A DNA stretch of 60,000 nt from Azospirillum brasilense (GTDB lineage Bacteria > Pseudomonadota > Alphaproteobacteria > Azospirillales > Azospirillaceae), in NCBI RefSeq assembly GCF_005222205.1, contig NZ_CP032345.1:1-60000 (forward strand), written 5' to 3'. The notes beneath the pieces were generated by a model. The model was not told the DNA's origin. It searched no databases and worked only from the letters and a program-made list of their open reading frames with translations. Shown here piece after piece: positions 21,243 to 30,283 of the stretch. Positions within the stretch are counted from its first letter, which is position 1. Every line of letters begins with the position of its first letter. The translations under genes and the position numbers were made by a program.

Positions 21243-22206
21243 CGGGATGCCGCGGCGCCACTCCCCGCTGGAGTTCGACGCGGTGGAGTCGGGTCGACGG
21301 CTGCGCCGGTTCCTGCGGACGCTGCGGGGAGGCTGGCCGATCCTGCTCATTGGGACGGCGCTGGGGGTCGCGGCGTCGGTGACCGCCTTGCGGCTGGTCG
21401 TGCCCCAATACACCGCCGTGATGGTGATCGGGCCGACCGCCCGCGTCGGTGCGGCGGCCATGGGAGCGCGGCTGCCCGTTCTGATCGGCCGGGAGGCCGC
21501 CGCCGCCGCGTCGGAACCCGGCCCGGGGGACGAAATCCTCTCGGACTTCGCGCGCTACCTCCAGCTTTTCACCTCGATCCCGGTGGCGGAGCGGATGATG
21601 GCCGATCCTCAGCTGCTGCGCGGCCTGTTTCCCGATCGCTGGGACGAGGCGGCGGGGAGCTGGCGTCCGGCGCCCGGCCCCTTGGCGTCCGCCAAGCGGC
21701 TGTTCCTCGCGCTCGTCGGCCGGTCGGATTGGGTGGAGCCCGATGCCGAGCGGGTGGCGAGCGCGCTTCGTGATCGGTTGACCGTCGATATGGTGGGCAG
21801 CGGGCCGATGCGGCGGCTACGGCTGCGGCACGCCGACCGCGCCATGGCGCTGCGGATTCTGTCGAGCGCGGCCCAGGCGACCGACGCCCATCTGCGGGCG
21901 GAGGCGTCCCGGCGCAGCGCCGCGCAGATCGCCCACGTCCGCGCCCGTCTGGCCGGGATCACCGTGGCGGAGCACCGCCGCGCCCTTGCCGACCTGCTGT
22001 CCGAGCAGGAGCGGATCGCCATGATGATCGAGGTCGATCTGCCGCTGGCCGCTGACGCCATCGAGCCGCCGGCCGCGCCCCAGCGCCCGGACTGGCCGAA
22101 CCCTCTGATGGTCGTTCCGATGGCGGCGTTGGCTGGTCTTATGGCCGGGGCGGTCGCCGTCAGCCTGCGGCGCCTGTGGCGCGCCGGCGGCGAGGCATCC
22201 CCGTGA
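21235..22206 (+). CDS. Wzz-like polysaccharide chain-length protein
   Basis: A 323-residue protein with one N-terminal membrane helix (residues 35-55, WPILLIGTALGVAASVTALR) and one C-terminal helix (about 290-312). Between them lies a periplasmic alpha-helical domain with coiled-coil character (HVRARLAGITVAEHRRALAD). This is the architecture of polysaccharide co-polymerases of the Wzz type, which set chain length with Wzy and the outer-membrane exporter. The proline-rich segment before the second helix (PPAAPQRPDWPNPLM) is a Wzz hallmark. No kinase domain is fused. It overlaps the neighbouring genes on both sides. Confidence 0.75.
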   Translation: MPDGMPRRHSPLEFDAVESGRRLRRFLRTLRGGWPILLIGTALGVAASVTALRLVVPQYTAVMVIGPTARVGAAAMGARLPVLIGREAAAAASEPGPGDEILSDFARYLQLFTSIPVAERMMADPQLLRGLFPDRWDEAAGSWRPAPGPLASAKRLFLALVGRSDWVEPDAERVASALRDRLTVDMVGSGPMRRLRLRHADRAMALRILSSAAQATDAHLRAEASRRSAAQIAHVRARLAGITVAEHRRALADLLSEQERIAMMIEVDLPLAADAIEPPAAPQRPDWPNPLMVVPMAALAGLMAGAVAVSLRRLWRAGGEASP

Positions 22207-23054
22207 TCCCCGTGTCGGTCGTGGTGATGACCCGCAACGAGGCGGTCAATCTTCCCCACTGCCTGCCCGCGCTGGAGCGGTTCGCCGAACGCTTCGTGGT
22301 CGACAGCGGGAGCACCGATGGCACGCCGGCGATCGCCGAGGCGGCGGGAGCGCGGGTGGTGCCCTTCCGCTGGGATGGCCGGTACCCAAAGAAGAAGCAA
22401 TGGTGCCTGGACCATCTGCCGTTTCGCCAGGACTGGGTCCTGTTCGTCGATGCCGACGAGCGACTCGGCAATGCCCTGGTGGAGGAGATCGCCGCGTTGA
22501 TGGCCGCAGGGCCGCGGTATGACGGCTACCTGATCAACGGCCGTCCCGTGTTCCTCGGCCGTCGGCTGCGCTTCGGCGCGGGCAACCGGAAGCTCGCCCT
22601 GTTCGACCGCAGGAAAGCGCGCTTCCCATCGGTGCCCGATCTGGATGTCGCCACCATGTGGGAGGTGGAGGGGCATTACCAGCCGGTGATCGCCGGCAGG
22701 GTGGGACGGTTGCGGAACGGCCTGGACCACGCCGACGACAAGCCGGTCGCGGCTTGGTTGGAACGGCACGCCCGCTACGCTGATTGGGAAGCGGCGCTGC
22801 GTTCGGATGGACGGATGACGAACCTGATCGCGCTGGAGTCCGGAGTGCGGCGGTGGCTGAAGATCGGCCTCGACCGGTTGCCGGCCCGTCCGCTTCTGAT
22901 CTTTCTGTACGGGTACGTTTTGCGGCTGGGCTTTCTGGACGGCGGTCCCGGCTTCCAGCACGCGCTGGCGCGGGCCTTCTACTATTGGCAGATCGGCGTG
23001 AAGATCGCGGACGCGAGGCGACGGGCCGCTTCACCCGCGTCCACCGATGACTGA
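22203..23054 (+). CDS. Glycosyltransferase family 2, WaaE/KdtX-like
   Basis: A 283-residue GT-A glycosyltransferase. It begins IPVSVVVMTRNEAVNLPHCL, has the nucleotide-sugar motif VDSGSTDGTPAIAEAAGA and the metal-binding DxD in WVLFVDADERLG, and the family motif YPKKKQWCLDHLP. The C-terminal third (RPLLIFLYGYVLRLGFLDGG) matches the WaaE/LpsA-like subgroup of inner-core and exopolysaccharide glucosyltransferases. The GTG at 22203 overlaps the preceding stop (GTGA) and has a GAGGC site; a GTG nine codons upstream is an alternative. Confidence 0.88.
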   Translation: MIPVSVVVMTRNEAVNLPHCLPALERFAERFVVDSGSTDGTPAIAEAAGARVVPFRWDGRYPKKKQWCLDHLPFRQDWVLFVDADERLGNALVEEIAALMAAGPRYDGYLINGRPVFLGRRLRFGAGNRKLALFDRRKARFPSVPDLDVATMWEVEGHYQPVIAGRVGRLRNGLDHADDKPVAAWLERHARYADWEAALRSDGRMTNLIALESGVRRWLKIGLDRLPARPLLIFLYGYVLRLGFLDGGPGFQHALARAFYYWQIGVKIADARRRAASPASTDD

Positions 23055-23077
23055 GGGGGTGCGGGCGGAGCCGTGCC

Positions 23078-23545
23078 TTACACCGCCTCGTCCAGAGCGC
23101 GCTCCCCGCCCAGCGCCTTCAGGAGGTCGAAGGTCCGCTTGCGCACGGAGGGGTCTTCGATGCGGTAGTAGGCCCGCACCAGCTCCAGGGTCTCGCGGCG
23201 GGCCATCGACTCGAATTCTTCCGTTTCGGACGGCGGAAGATCGGCCGACGGGGTGGCGATGTGCTCCGGCGACGGCATGTCTTCGAAGAAGTAGCTGACC
23301 GGGACGCCCAGGACCTGCGACAGGTTGAACAGACGGCTGGCGCTGATGCGGTTGGATCCGCGTTCGTACTTCTGGAGCTGCTGGAAGGTGATCCCCACGG
23401 CCTCGCCCAGCTTCTCCTGGCTGAGACCGAGCAGGGTCCGGCGCAGACGGAGCCGGGCGCCGACATGGATGTCGATCGGGTTTGGTCCCTCGCCACGGCG
23501 TGAGAGCGTGTGGGCGGGTGATAGCTTGGATTTCGTGGCACTCAT
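23078..23545 (-). CDS. XRE-family regulator, PraR-like
   Basis: A 155-residue helix-turn-helix regulator. The DNA-binding domain spans residues 23-86: [60 protein letters not shown] and PVSYFFEDM. This block closely resembles the alphaproteobacterial PraR/PhrR group, which in Rhizobium controls surface attachment, biofilm and quorum-sensing genes. The C-terminal helical part is less conserved. GAGGG lies eight bases before the ATG. It lies between two halves of a polysaccharide locus, which fits a role in surface-polymer control; the target is inferred only. Confidence 0.88.
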   Translation of the reverse strand: MSATKSKLSPAHTLSRRGEGPNPIDIHVGARLRLRRTLLGLSQEKLGEAVGITFQQLQKYERGSNRISASRLFNLSQVLGVPVSYFFEDMPSPEHIATPSADLPPSETEEFESMARRETLELVRAYYRIEDPSVRKRTFDLLKALGGERALDEAV

Positions 23546-23665
23546 AATAGACCCTCAGTATGGAGGTGGTTCGCGCCACCAGGGAAATTGGTTAGTTCAG
23601 AAAGTAAATTCTATGCAACTTTTCGTGCGCATCAATAGCTAGATGCGTAAAACAGTCGCCAAAGC

Positions 23666-24508
23666 TTATGAAAGAAATGATCGTTCATTTGGTGAGAAAC
23701 GATATTTCGCGTAAAGCCATGGAATTGTCTGGCGCAGGGTAAGGGCAAGCCATTGTAATGCCCACAATGTTGCGTTGGTTGTATAGCCGACCCCAAGCAG
23801 CTCGCGGCGGATGATCGCCTGCTCCCGGCGCCCGCGCGCCGGGTCCTGCTGCGACCGCCCGCCTCCGGCGAAAATGCATACCGAAAGTGGCAAGCGCTGC
23901 GCCCGCGGCCCTTGCTTGAGCATGGTCAGCGTGAAGGCGTAATCGGCGGCAAGACCATGGCGCGGATCGAATCGCGGGGCGGGCGACTCGCCCAAGCGGT
24001 AGACCATGGCTTGGTGGTGCGTGAACATGCCCAGCAGGGCGCGGCGGTGCGACCGTGCCCGCTTCACCACGAGGCGTCCGCCTGGCAGCTCCTCCAACGC
24101 GTCCCCATAGAACAGACCGGCGTCCGGATGTTCGGCCAGGATGGGAAGCAGCCGCTCCAGAACCCGGCCGTCGGCCAGCCGGTCGCCGGCGTTGAGGAAC
24201 AGGACGTGGCTGCAGGGGGCGTTCCCAGGGGCATTGTCAGGTGGCGACCGTTCGGCGATGGCATCCAGGGCGATGTTCATGGCGTCGTACAGGCCGCGGT
24301 CGGGCGATGAGCGCCACCACGCCGCCTCGTCGGCGTGGCGGGCCAGCCAGCGGGCCGTGCCGTCGCTGGAGCCTCCGTCCGCCACGAACCAGTCGTAGGC
24401 CGCCGCGGTCTGGGCGCGCAGGCTGGCGCGGGTGGCGAGCAGCCCGGGCAGGTCGTCGCGGACCACGGTGACCACGGCCAGCCGCACCGTCCCCGCCCCG
24501 CCCGTCAT
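23666..24508 (-). CDS. Glycosyltransferase family 2
   Basis: A 280-residue GT-A glycosyltransferase. It begins RLAVVTVVRDDLPGLLATRA, has the nucleotide-sugar region FVADGGSSDGTARWLARHAD, the SPDRGLYDAMNIALDA motif and HVLFLNAGDRL in place of a DxD, typical of the WcaA/CpsL-like branch of GT2. The start at 24508 overlaps the stop of the SLBB gene upstream (ATGA), so both are on one minus-strand transcript. Likely adds a sugar to the exported polysaccharide. The sugar is not predictable. Confidence 0.88.
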   Translation of the reverse strand: MTGGAGTVRLAVVTVVRDDLPGLLATRASLRAQTAAAYDWFVADGGSSDGTARWLARHADEAAWWRSSPDRGLYDAMNIALDAIAERSPPDNAPGNAPCSHVLFLNAGDRLADGRVLERLLPILAEHPDAGLFYGDALEELPGGRLVVKRARSHRRALLGMFTHHQAMVYRLGESPAPRFDPRHGLAADYAFTLTMLKQGPRAQRLPLSVCIFAGGGRSQQDPARGRREQAIIRRELLGVGYTTNATLWALQWLALTLRQTIPWLYAKYRFSPNERSFLS

Positions 24509-27500
24509 TCGGAGATCACCGCGATGGCCGCCGCCGAAATGGCGAGCTGGCCGAGGATGGTTCCCATGTTCTTGGAGAACTCCATGAGGTCGAATGGTTT
24601 CGGATCGCGCGGCACCACGATGGACGAACCGGGCAGGATCGCCGTGACCGTGTGGTTCCAGGAGGACAGGGACAGCGGCTGCGCCCGCCCGTCCGGCAGA
24701 ACCAGGAAGATCCGGGCGTCGTCGGCGTTGCGGCTCGTTCCGCCGGCGTCCCGCAGATAGGCGTCGGCGGTCTTGCCGCTGACGAACTGGGCGGCGGTCG
24801 GGTGCAGGACCTCCCCGGTCACGGTGACGGTCAGCGGCCGTTTCGGGATCAGGATGCGGTCGTCCGGCTCCAGCAGCACATCCAATTCCGGTCGTTGGCG
24901 CAGCACCTGGGGGTCCGCCTCGACGACGATGCGGCCCAGCGGTTCGACGCCGCGCAGCTGGGTGGCGAGCTGCCGGGCCAGCCCAACCACGTCGGAGCGC
25001 GCGGCCTCGCCCTTCTCGACCTCCTGCACCATCCAGCGCTCCAGGTCGCGGGCCTGCTGGTCGAACCAGGCGCGCTCGCGCTTGCGCTCGCTGTCGCGCA
25101 GGAAGCTGGTCCCGGCGGGATAGGCGTCCTCCGTCAGGCCGCCGGCCCGGTCGATCAGCGAGGACAGCGTCTCGCCGCGCACCACGTCGTAGCGGCCGGG
25201 GCGGCGCACCGCGCCGGAGATGGTGACCGCGCGCGCCTCCAGCGCTTGCGGCACCGGATTGACGCGCAGGCTGTCGCCCGGATGCAGCGCCGTCCGGGCG
25301 GACGCCCCGTCGCGGAGGTCCAAACGGCGGCGCTGGCCGGCGCCGGTGGTGATCTCCAGGCTGGTGGGATCGGCGGTCGCGGCGGGGCCGCCGGCGGTTG
25401 CCAGCAGCGCTTCGACCGTCGCCGTGTCCGCCACGGGATAGGTGCCGGGAAGGCGCACCGCGCCCCGCACCTGCACGCCGCGTTCCCGCACCAGGGCCGC
25501 GACGTCGTCGGGAAGGGGCGGTTCGGCGTCGGCCGGCGTCGCTTCGCTCCGGGCGTCCTTGTCCGCAGGGGCGGTCAGCGCACGGACATCGGCGGCGGAG
25601 AGCAGGCGCACCCGGTCGCCGTCGGCGAGCGCGCGGTTGGCCTGACCGGAGGCCACCTCCTGCGGTGAAAACGGAAGCAGACGGCGGGCGAGGGTGCGGC
25701 GGTCGAAGCGCTCGATGACGCCCAGCAGGGGATAGACATCCCGTTTCAGGGCGTCTCCCCCGGTCAGCGCGTCGCGCAGCGTGGCGCCCCCCGCCAAAGG
25801 ACGAACGCCGGGACGGCGGGCATGGCCGGTCAACTCGTAGACGGGGTCGTCCGGTTCCACGATGGTTCCAGCCGTCGGACGGCGTGGCGACGCCCCGCCG
25901 ACGGGGGGCGCATAAACGCCGGGCTCCCGCCCGCCGGCGGCAATCGCCAGCTCCGCGGCACCGCCCCGCCCGGTGGAGGGATAGAAACCGGGACGCGGCA
26001 CCCCTCCCATCAACAGAACGGAATGCTCCAGGGCGAAGACGAGCAGATCGGGAACGGCTTCGAACAGGGGCGGGCAGGGGGTGCGCGCGCCGGTGAGCCC
26101 CGCCGCCGCCCGTGCCTGGGGCCCTTCGGCGAGCGGCCCGTCCGGCTGCGCCGTCAAGGCGCGGGCCAGCACCACCAGGCCGCGGCACGCGTCCGGGGCC
26201 GGCGCGCGCGCGCCGCGCAGCAACTCCAGAACCGGTTCGGAGGTCAGGAAATCCACGTCGTCCGCGCCCAGAACGTAAAGGGTGTCGCCCTCGGCCAGAG
26301 GGCGGCGGTCGCGGCCGCCGAGCACCGCTCCCAGGTCGATCGGCTGCAGGACGCGCGCGCGGCTCACCGGGCTGGTCGACGCGAGCACCGCGAAGGGGAA
26401 ATAGGGCGCCGGTCCCAGGTCCGCCGCCGAGACCAGCGTCGCGATGGTCGGGGTCCGTTCCAGCGCCCGTGGGCCGGGGCGCAGGACATGGCCGTCCAGA
26501 CGCAGATCGCCGCGCCGGTCCTCCCGGCGGGGGGCGAGCAGCAGCAGGTCGCCGTCGCCCAGCCGGGCGGCGTCCGTGTCGGACAGGTCCTCGGCTTGCT
26601 CCTCGCCGTTGGGGCCGATGGCGTAACGGAGCGCCCGATGCGCGCCGGGCCGCAGGAGACCGCCGGCCATCTCCTTCGCGACGGCGACCGGAAGGCGCTC
26701 CTGCCCGGGAGGAAGCTCGTAGACACCGGGGCGCTTCAGCGGACCGGCCAGCGCCACGGTGGGGCCGATCGGCGGCACGAAGACGCGGTCGCCGTCGCGC
26801 AGGCGGAGACCCGCGTTCGCGCCGTCCCCGGTCATGAACAGGTCGTACAGGTCGACGGGCAGGCCGGTGGATGGGATCCCTCCGGTGGCTTGGGCGCGGA
26901 ACAGGCGGATGCGGCGCAGCGACCCGCCGCGGGTGACGCCGCCCACGGCGGTCAGCGCGTCGATCAGCGTGGCGAAGGCTCCCACCTCCTGCCGGCCCGG
27001 ACGCGCCACGGCGCCGGTCACCAGCACGCCGATCCGCCGGATTTCGGTCACCGAGACATACACCTCGGTGTCGGGAAAGGAGGCGGTGACGGCGCTCGCC
27101 AGTTCGACGCGCAGATCCGCCAGTGTCAGGCCTTGCGCCACGACCGGCCGAACGTCGTCCGCGGTGAGCAACCCGGCCGCGTCGACGACATACCGCTTGC
27201 TGGAGGATTTCTGACCGCGCAGGGTCACCAGGAGTTCGTCGCCCGGACCCAGCGTGTAATCGGCCTGCACGCCGCCTGAACCGTCGCGCCGCGGGGGTTG
27301 CTCGCCGAACTGGTCGTAACCGAATTGGAGGAGGACCGAACCCGCCCGTTCGCTGTACGCGGTCTCGATCGGCGACAGGGACCCCGGGAGCGGAGCGGGT
27401 TTCACGGGCGACGAGGCCGGACCGCGGGCCTGGGACGCCGTGGGGAGGGGTTCGGCAGCCGATGCGGCGAGCCCCCAGATGATCAGCGCCGTCAATGGCG

Positions 27501-27537
27501 CCAAAAGAGAGAGGATTCTGCGCAAGAATTCACACAT
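24505..27537 (-). CDS. Multi-SLBB polysaccharide export protein
   Basis: A 1010-residue envelope protein of the polysaccharide-export (Wza/KpsD-like) group. A signal peptide covers residues 1-28 (LLAPLTALIIWGLAASAAEP). The poly-export domain starts near 92 (YTLGPGDELLVTLRGQ). About six SLBB-like repeats follow, recognisable by G-x-V-x-R-P-G at VLVTGAVARPGRQEV, VALAGPLKRPGVYEL, YELTGHARRPGVRPL, VQVRGAVRLPGTYPV, VTISGAVRRPGRYDV and VTVTGEVLHPTAAQF. A hydrophobic end (ILGQLAISAAAIAVISE) may be a membrane anchor. No lipobox cysteine is seen. It is far longer than Wza (about 380 residues) and closer to KpsD-type channels. No convincing ribosome site precedes the ATG at 27537, so the start is provisional. 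Confidence 0.85.
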   Translation of the reverse strand: MCEFLRRILSLLAPLTALIIWGLAASAAEPLPTASQARGPASSPVKPAPLPGSLSPIETAYSERAGSVLLQFGYDQFGEQPPRRDGSGGVQADYTLGPGDELLVTLRGQKSSSKRYVVDAAGLLTADDVRPVVAQGLTLADLRVELASAVTASFPDTEVYVSVTEIRRIGVLVTGAVARPGRQEVGAFATLIDALTAVGGVTRGGSLRRIRLFRAQATGGIPSTGLPVDLYDLFMTGDGANAGLRLRDGDRVFVPPIGPTVALAGPLKRPGVYELPPGQERLPVAVAKEMAGGLLRPGAHRALRYAIGPNGEEQAEDLSDTDAARLGDGDLLLLAPRREDRRGDLRLDGHVLRPGPRALERTPTIATLVSAADLGPAPYFPFAVLASTSPVSRARVLQPIDLGAVLGGRDRRPLAEGDTLYVLGADDVDFLTSEPVLELLRGARAPAPDACRGLVVLARALTAQPDGPLAEGPQARAAAGLTGARTPCPPLFEAVPDLLVFALEHSVLLMGGVPRPGFYPSTGRGGAAELAIAAGGREPGVYAPPVGGASPRRPTAGTIVEPDDPVYELTGHARRPGVRPLAGGATLRDALTGGDALKRDVYPLLGVIERFDRRTLARRLLPFSPQEVASGQANRALADGDRVRLLSAADVRALTAPADKDARSEATPADAEPPLPDDVAALVRERGVQVRGAVRLPGTYPVADTATVEALLATAGGPAATADPTSLEITTGAGQRRRLDLRDGASARTALHPGDSLRVNPVPQALEARAVTISGAVRRPGRYDVVRGETLSSLIDRAGGLTEDAYPAGTSFLRDSERKRERAWFDQQARDLERWMVQEVEKGEAARSDVVGLARQLATQLRGVEPLGRIVVEADPQVLRQRPELDVLLEPDDRILIPKRPLTVTVTGEVLHPTAAQFVSGKTADAYLRDAGGTSRNADDARIFLVLPDGRAQPLSLSSWNHTVTAILPGSSIVVPRDPKPFDLMEFSKNMGTILGQLAISAAAIAVISE

Positions 27538-27706
27538 GGATTGTGGTGGCGCCGTATCCCGGCACCATGCTGGTCATCCAATCCGGGCGCTATGAATACT
27601 ATTGCGTGTGATGCCGTGAAAAGGCAACGGCCAAGCTGCGTTGCCGTTCCGTCCGGCGGCGTGTAGACTGCGTGGCATCGCGTGGAGCGCGCAGGAGCCG
27701 CGGGCC

Positions 27707-28357
27707 ATGGTTGCCGGTGTATCGTCCAGTGGAATTTACGGCGTGCCGCTCCTGCGGCCCGCTCAGACGGGGCGTGACCGGAGCCAGGGCGGCGTTCAGG
27801 ACACCGGTCAGGCCGGCACGGGTCGCAACGTCGCCGGCCAGCCGGGCACGCTGACCGACGATCAGCAGCGGCAGGTCGAGGAACTCAAGCGCATCGACGC
27901 CAGCGTCCGCCAGCACGAGGCGGCGCATCAGGCAGCCGGCGGTCCCCACGCCGGTGCCGCCTCCTTCACCTTCACCCGCGGGCCGGACGGCAAGAACTAC
28001 GCGACCGCCGGCGAAGTCCAGGTGGATGCCGGCGCGGAGAGCGATCCCGAAGCCACCGTCCGCAAGATGGACACGGTCAAGGCGGCGGCCCTGGCGCCAT
28101 CCGACCCGTCCGCGCAGGACCTCCGCGTCGCCCAGCAGGCCGATGCCGCGAAGATGCAGGCGCAGCAGGAGGTGCGGCGGAAGGGGGCGGAGACGGGCGC
28201 GCGGAGCGGAGGCTCCCCCGATGAGCAGGACCGTGGGCGTGAGGGCGCGCCGTCAGGCGACACCGCCGCGCCGGCGCTGGCGGCGCGGGGGACGGCGGCT
28301 TATGCGTCGGCCTCCGGCATCGGCCGGCGCATCGGCACCACCGGCATCATGGTCTGA
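27707..28357 (+). CDS. SprA-related putative metallopeptidase
   Basis: A 216-residue protein with the SprA-related (putative metalloprotease CJM1_0395) signature: [20 protein letters not shown] followed by [37 protein letters not shown] at residues 70-74 resembles a zinc-protease HExxH. Low-complexity Gly/Gln-rich sequence precedes the domain, and a charged helical segment follows ([20 protein letters not shown]). The start was set at the ATG at 27707, which has an AGGAG site. It is divergent from the SLBB gene. Protease activity has, to my knowledge, not been demonstrated for the family. Confidence 0.75.
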   Translation: MVAGVSSSGIYGVPLLRPAQTGRDRSQGGVQDTGQAGTGRNVAGQPGTLTDDQQRQVEELKRIDASVRQHEAAHQAAGGPHAGAASFTFTRGPDGKNYATAGEVQVDAGAESDPEATVRKMDTVKAAALAPSDPSAQDLRVAQQADAAKMQAQQEVRRKGAETGARSGGSPDEQDRGREGAPSGDTAAPALAARGTAAYASASGIGRRIGTTGIMV

Positions 28358-28378
28358 CGCCGGGTTGCCCCCCTATCC

Positions 28379-29275
28379 TCAGCGGCGGACGGGGGACTCG
28401 CCGTCGAGGGTCAGCAGCGGGCCGTAAAGCTCCGGCCGCCGGTCGCGGAAGATTCCCCAGGACGCGCGCTGGGCGGCGATGCGGTCCAGGTCGAAGCTGG
28501 CGGTCAGGACCGTCTCGCTCTCCCGGTCGGCCTGGGCGACCAGTTCCCCGGTCGGCCCGGCGATGAAGGAGGACCCGTAGAAGGTGATTCCGCAGGTCTC
28601 GCCCTCTTCGCGCCCGATGCGGTTGGAGGCGACCAGCGGCATCAGGTTGGCGCCGGCGTGGCCCTGCATGACCCGCGTCCAGTGGGCTTGGCTGTCCAGT
28701 GACCCGTCCTGGGGCTCGGACCCGATGGCGGTGGGGTAGAACAGGATCTCCGCGCCCTTCAGCGCCATGGCGCGGGCCGATTCGGGAAACCACTGGTCCC
28801 AGCAGATCGCGCAGCCGATGGCGGCGTAGCGGGTCTTGTAGACCTGGAATCCGGTTTCGCCTGGGTTGAAGTAGTATTTTTCCTGGTAGCCGGGGCCGTC
28901 CGGGATGTGGGACTTGCGGTAGACGCCGAGCACCGTGCCGTCCGCGTCGATCATCGCCAGCGAGTTGTAATACGCGTTCCGCGCCCGCTCGAAAAAACTG
29001 GTGGGGATGACCACGGACAGTTCACGGGCGAGCGCGCTCATCCGCGCGATCACCGGATGATCCTCGGCGGGGTGGGCGAGGGCGAACAGCTCCTGCTTCT
29101 GGTCCTTGCAGAAATAGGGCGTTTCGAACAGTTCCTGGGGGAGGATGATCTGGGCGCCGCGCGCCGCCGCTTCGCGCACGAGGCGTTCCACGCCGTTCAC
29201 ATTGGCGTCGCGGTCCCAACCGCAGGCCATCTGGGTCGCCGCGACGGTGACGGTGCGTCCGGTGGTGGGGCGCAT
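28379..29275 (-). CDS. aguB: N-carbamoylputrescine amidase-type carbon-nitrogen hydrolase
   Basis: A 298-residue nitrilase-superfamily enzyme. The catalytic triad is visible: E48 in LPQELFETPYFC, K121 in YRKSHIPDGPGYQEKYYFNP and C158 in IGCAICWDQWFPE. These segments are close to the AguB family, which releases putrescine from N-carbamoylputrescine in arginine/agmatine catabolism. GSSFIAGPTGELV near residue 240 is also typical. The start at 29275 has AGGAG at good spacing. No agmatine deiminase gene (aguA) is adjacent, so the exact amide substrate is inferred from similarity. Confidence 0.9.
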   Translation of the reverse strand: MRPTTGRTVTVAATQMACGWDRDANVNGVERLVREAAARGAQIILPQELFETPYFCKDQKQELFALAHPAEDHPVIARMSALARELSVVIPTSFFERARNAYYNSLAMIDADGTVLGVYRKSHIPDGPGYQEKYYFNPGETGFQVYKTRYAAIGCAICWDQWFPESARAMALKGAEILFYPTAIGSEPQDGSLDSQAHWTRVMQGHAGANLMPLVASNRIGREEGETCGITFYGSSFIAGPTGELVAQADRESETVLTASFDLDRIAAQRASWGIFRDRRPELYGPLLTLDGESPVRR

Positions 29276-29716
29276 GGGCTGATGCTCCTGTGCTTTTGCG
29301 TGGCGCTGTGCCGTGTTAATGGGCGGACGGCCGGGTGCGCAACCCCATCTCCGCCCTGTCACAAACCTTTCAAGAACATAAGCCTTTCAAGATCACAAAC
29401 CTTCAGGGTCGCGATTCTTCCAGGGTCATGGACCGATCGGATTGTTCATATTCCGGAGTCGGACGACCTCTCCGCCCGTCCGTTGCCGGCGGGCGGGGGA
29501 AAAGGTGAAGGTCATACGCACAAATACGAAAAAACATCCTTCAGGGATCGCGCGATGGTTATGCGACATATTATTGCATGCTCGCGAAATTTATATCCGC
29601 AATCTCTTTGCGATTTTTCCGATGATGGATATGATCGGCTAAGTTGATTTCACCCGTCGGTTCTGCTCGCTGCGCCGCAGCGCGGCCCGACGGACGTCTG
29701 CCGAGAGATTGTCGTC
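29276..29716. other. Intergenic region between aguB and the MarR gene
   Basis: This 441-base stretch separates divergent genes and is relatively AT-rich at 29520-29640. A direct repeat, CCTTTCAAGA, occurs at about 29366 and 29385. No convincing coding sequence, tRNA or terminator was seen. Promoters for both flanking genes must lie here. Confidence 0.4.
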
Positions 29717-30241
29717 ATGCATGGGCGTTTCAAGAGACAGAAACCCATGGTCGCCGAACCGCAGGGGGAGGATTCCGACGCGCTCCCCCAGTGCGGCGCG
29801 ATCTTGCCGCGGGCCGTGCGGGAGACGCATCGCGCCATCGCACGCACGCTGCAAATCCGCATCGCCGATCATGGTGTCAGCATGGGGCAATGGTATTTTC
29901 TGCGCGCCCTGTGGGAAGAAGACGGGCTGACCCAGCGTGAATTGAGTCAGCGTGTCGGCATGATGGAACCGACCACCGTCACCGCGTTGAACAATCTGGA
30001 GCGGTGCGATCTCGTTCAGCGGGTGCGCAACCCTCACGACCGGCGCAAGGTGAACATCTACCTGACACCGAAGGGCAAGGCTCTGCGGGCCGACATCCTG
30101 CCCTGCGTCGAGGAGATCGAGGAGACCGCCATCCAGGGCATTTCCCCGGACGAACTGGCGCTGACCGTCAGCGTGTTGCGCCGCGTGTCCGCGAATCTCG
30201 GCGGCCTGCCGCCCATCGGCGGAGACGATGATCTGGGATGA
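29717..30241 (+). CDS. MarR-family transcriptional regulator
   Basis: A 174-residue winged-helix regulator. The core reads MGQWYFLRALWEEDGLTQRE, LSQRVGMMEPTTVTALNNLE and RCDLVQRVRNPHDRRKVNIY; the last part is the MarR wing (DRRKVxIYLTPKGKAL). The N-terminal 30 residues before the dimerisation helix are longer than usual. MarR proteins bind palindromic operators and usually respond to phenolic compounds. No divergent aromatic-degradation or efflux gene is present, so the effector is unknown. Confidence 0.9.
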   Translation: MHGRFKRQKPMVAEPQGEDSDALPQCGAILPRAVRETHRAIARTLQIRIADHGVSMGQWYFLRALWEEDGLTQRELSQRVGMMEPTTVTALNNLERCDLVQRVRNPHDRRKVNIYLTPKGKALRADILPCVEEIEETAIQGISPDELALTVSVLRRVSANLGGLPPIGGDDDLG

Positions 30242-30283
30242 TGGATTTTGCGGCGGCCGTCCTCCGTGCGCCGGCTGTTCCGA

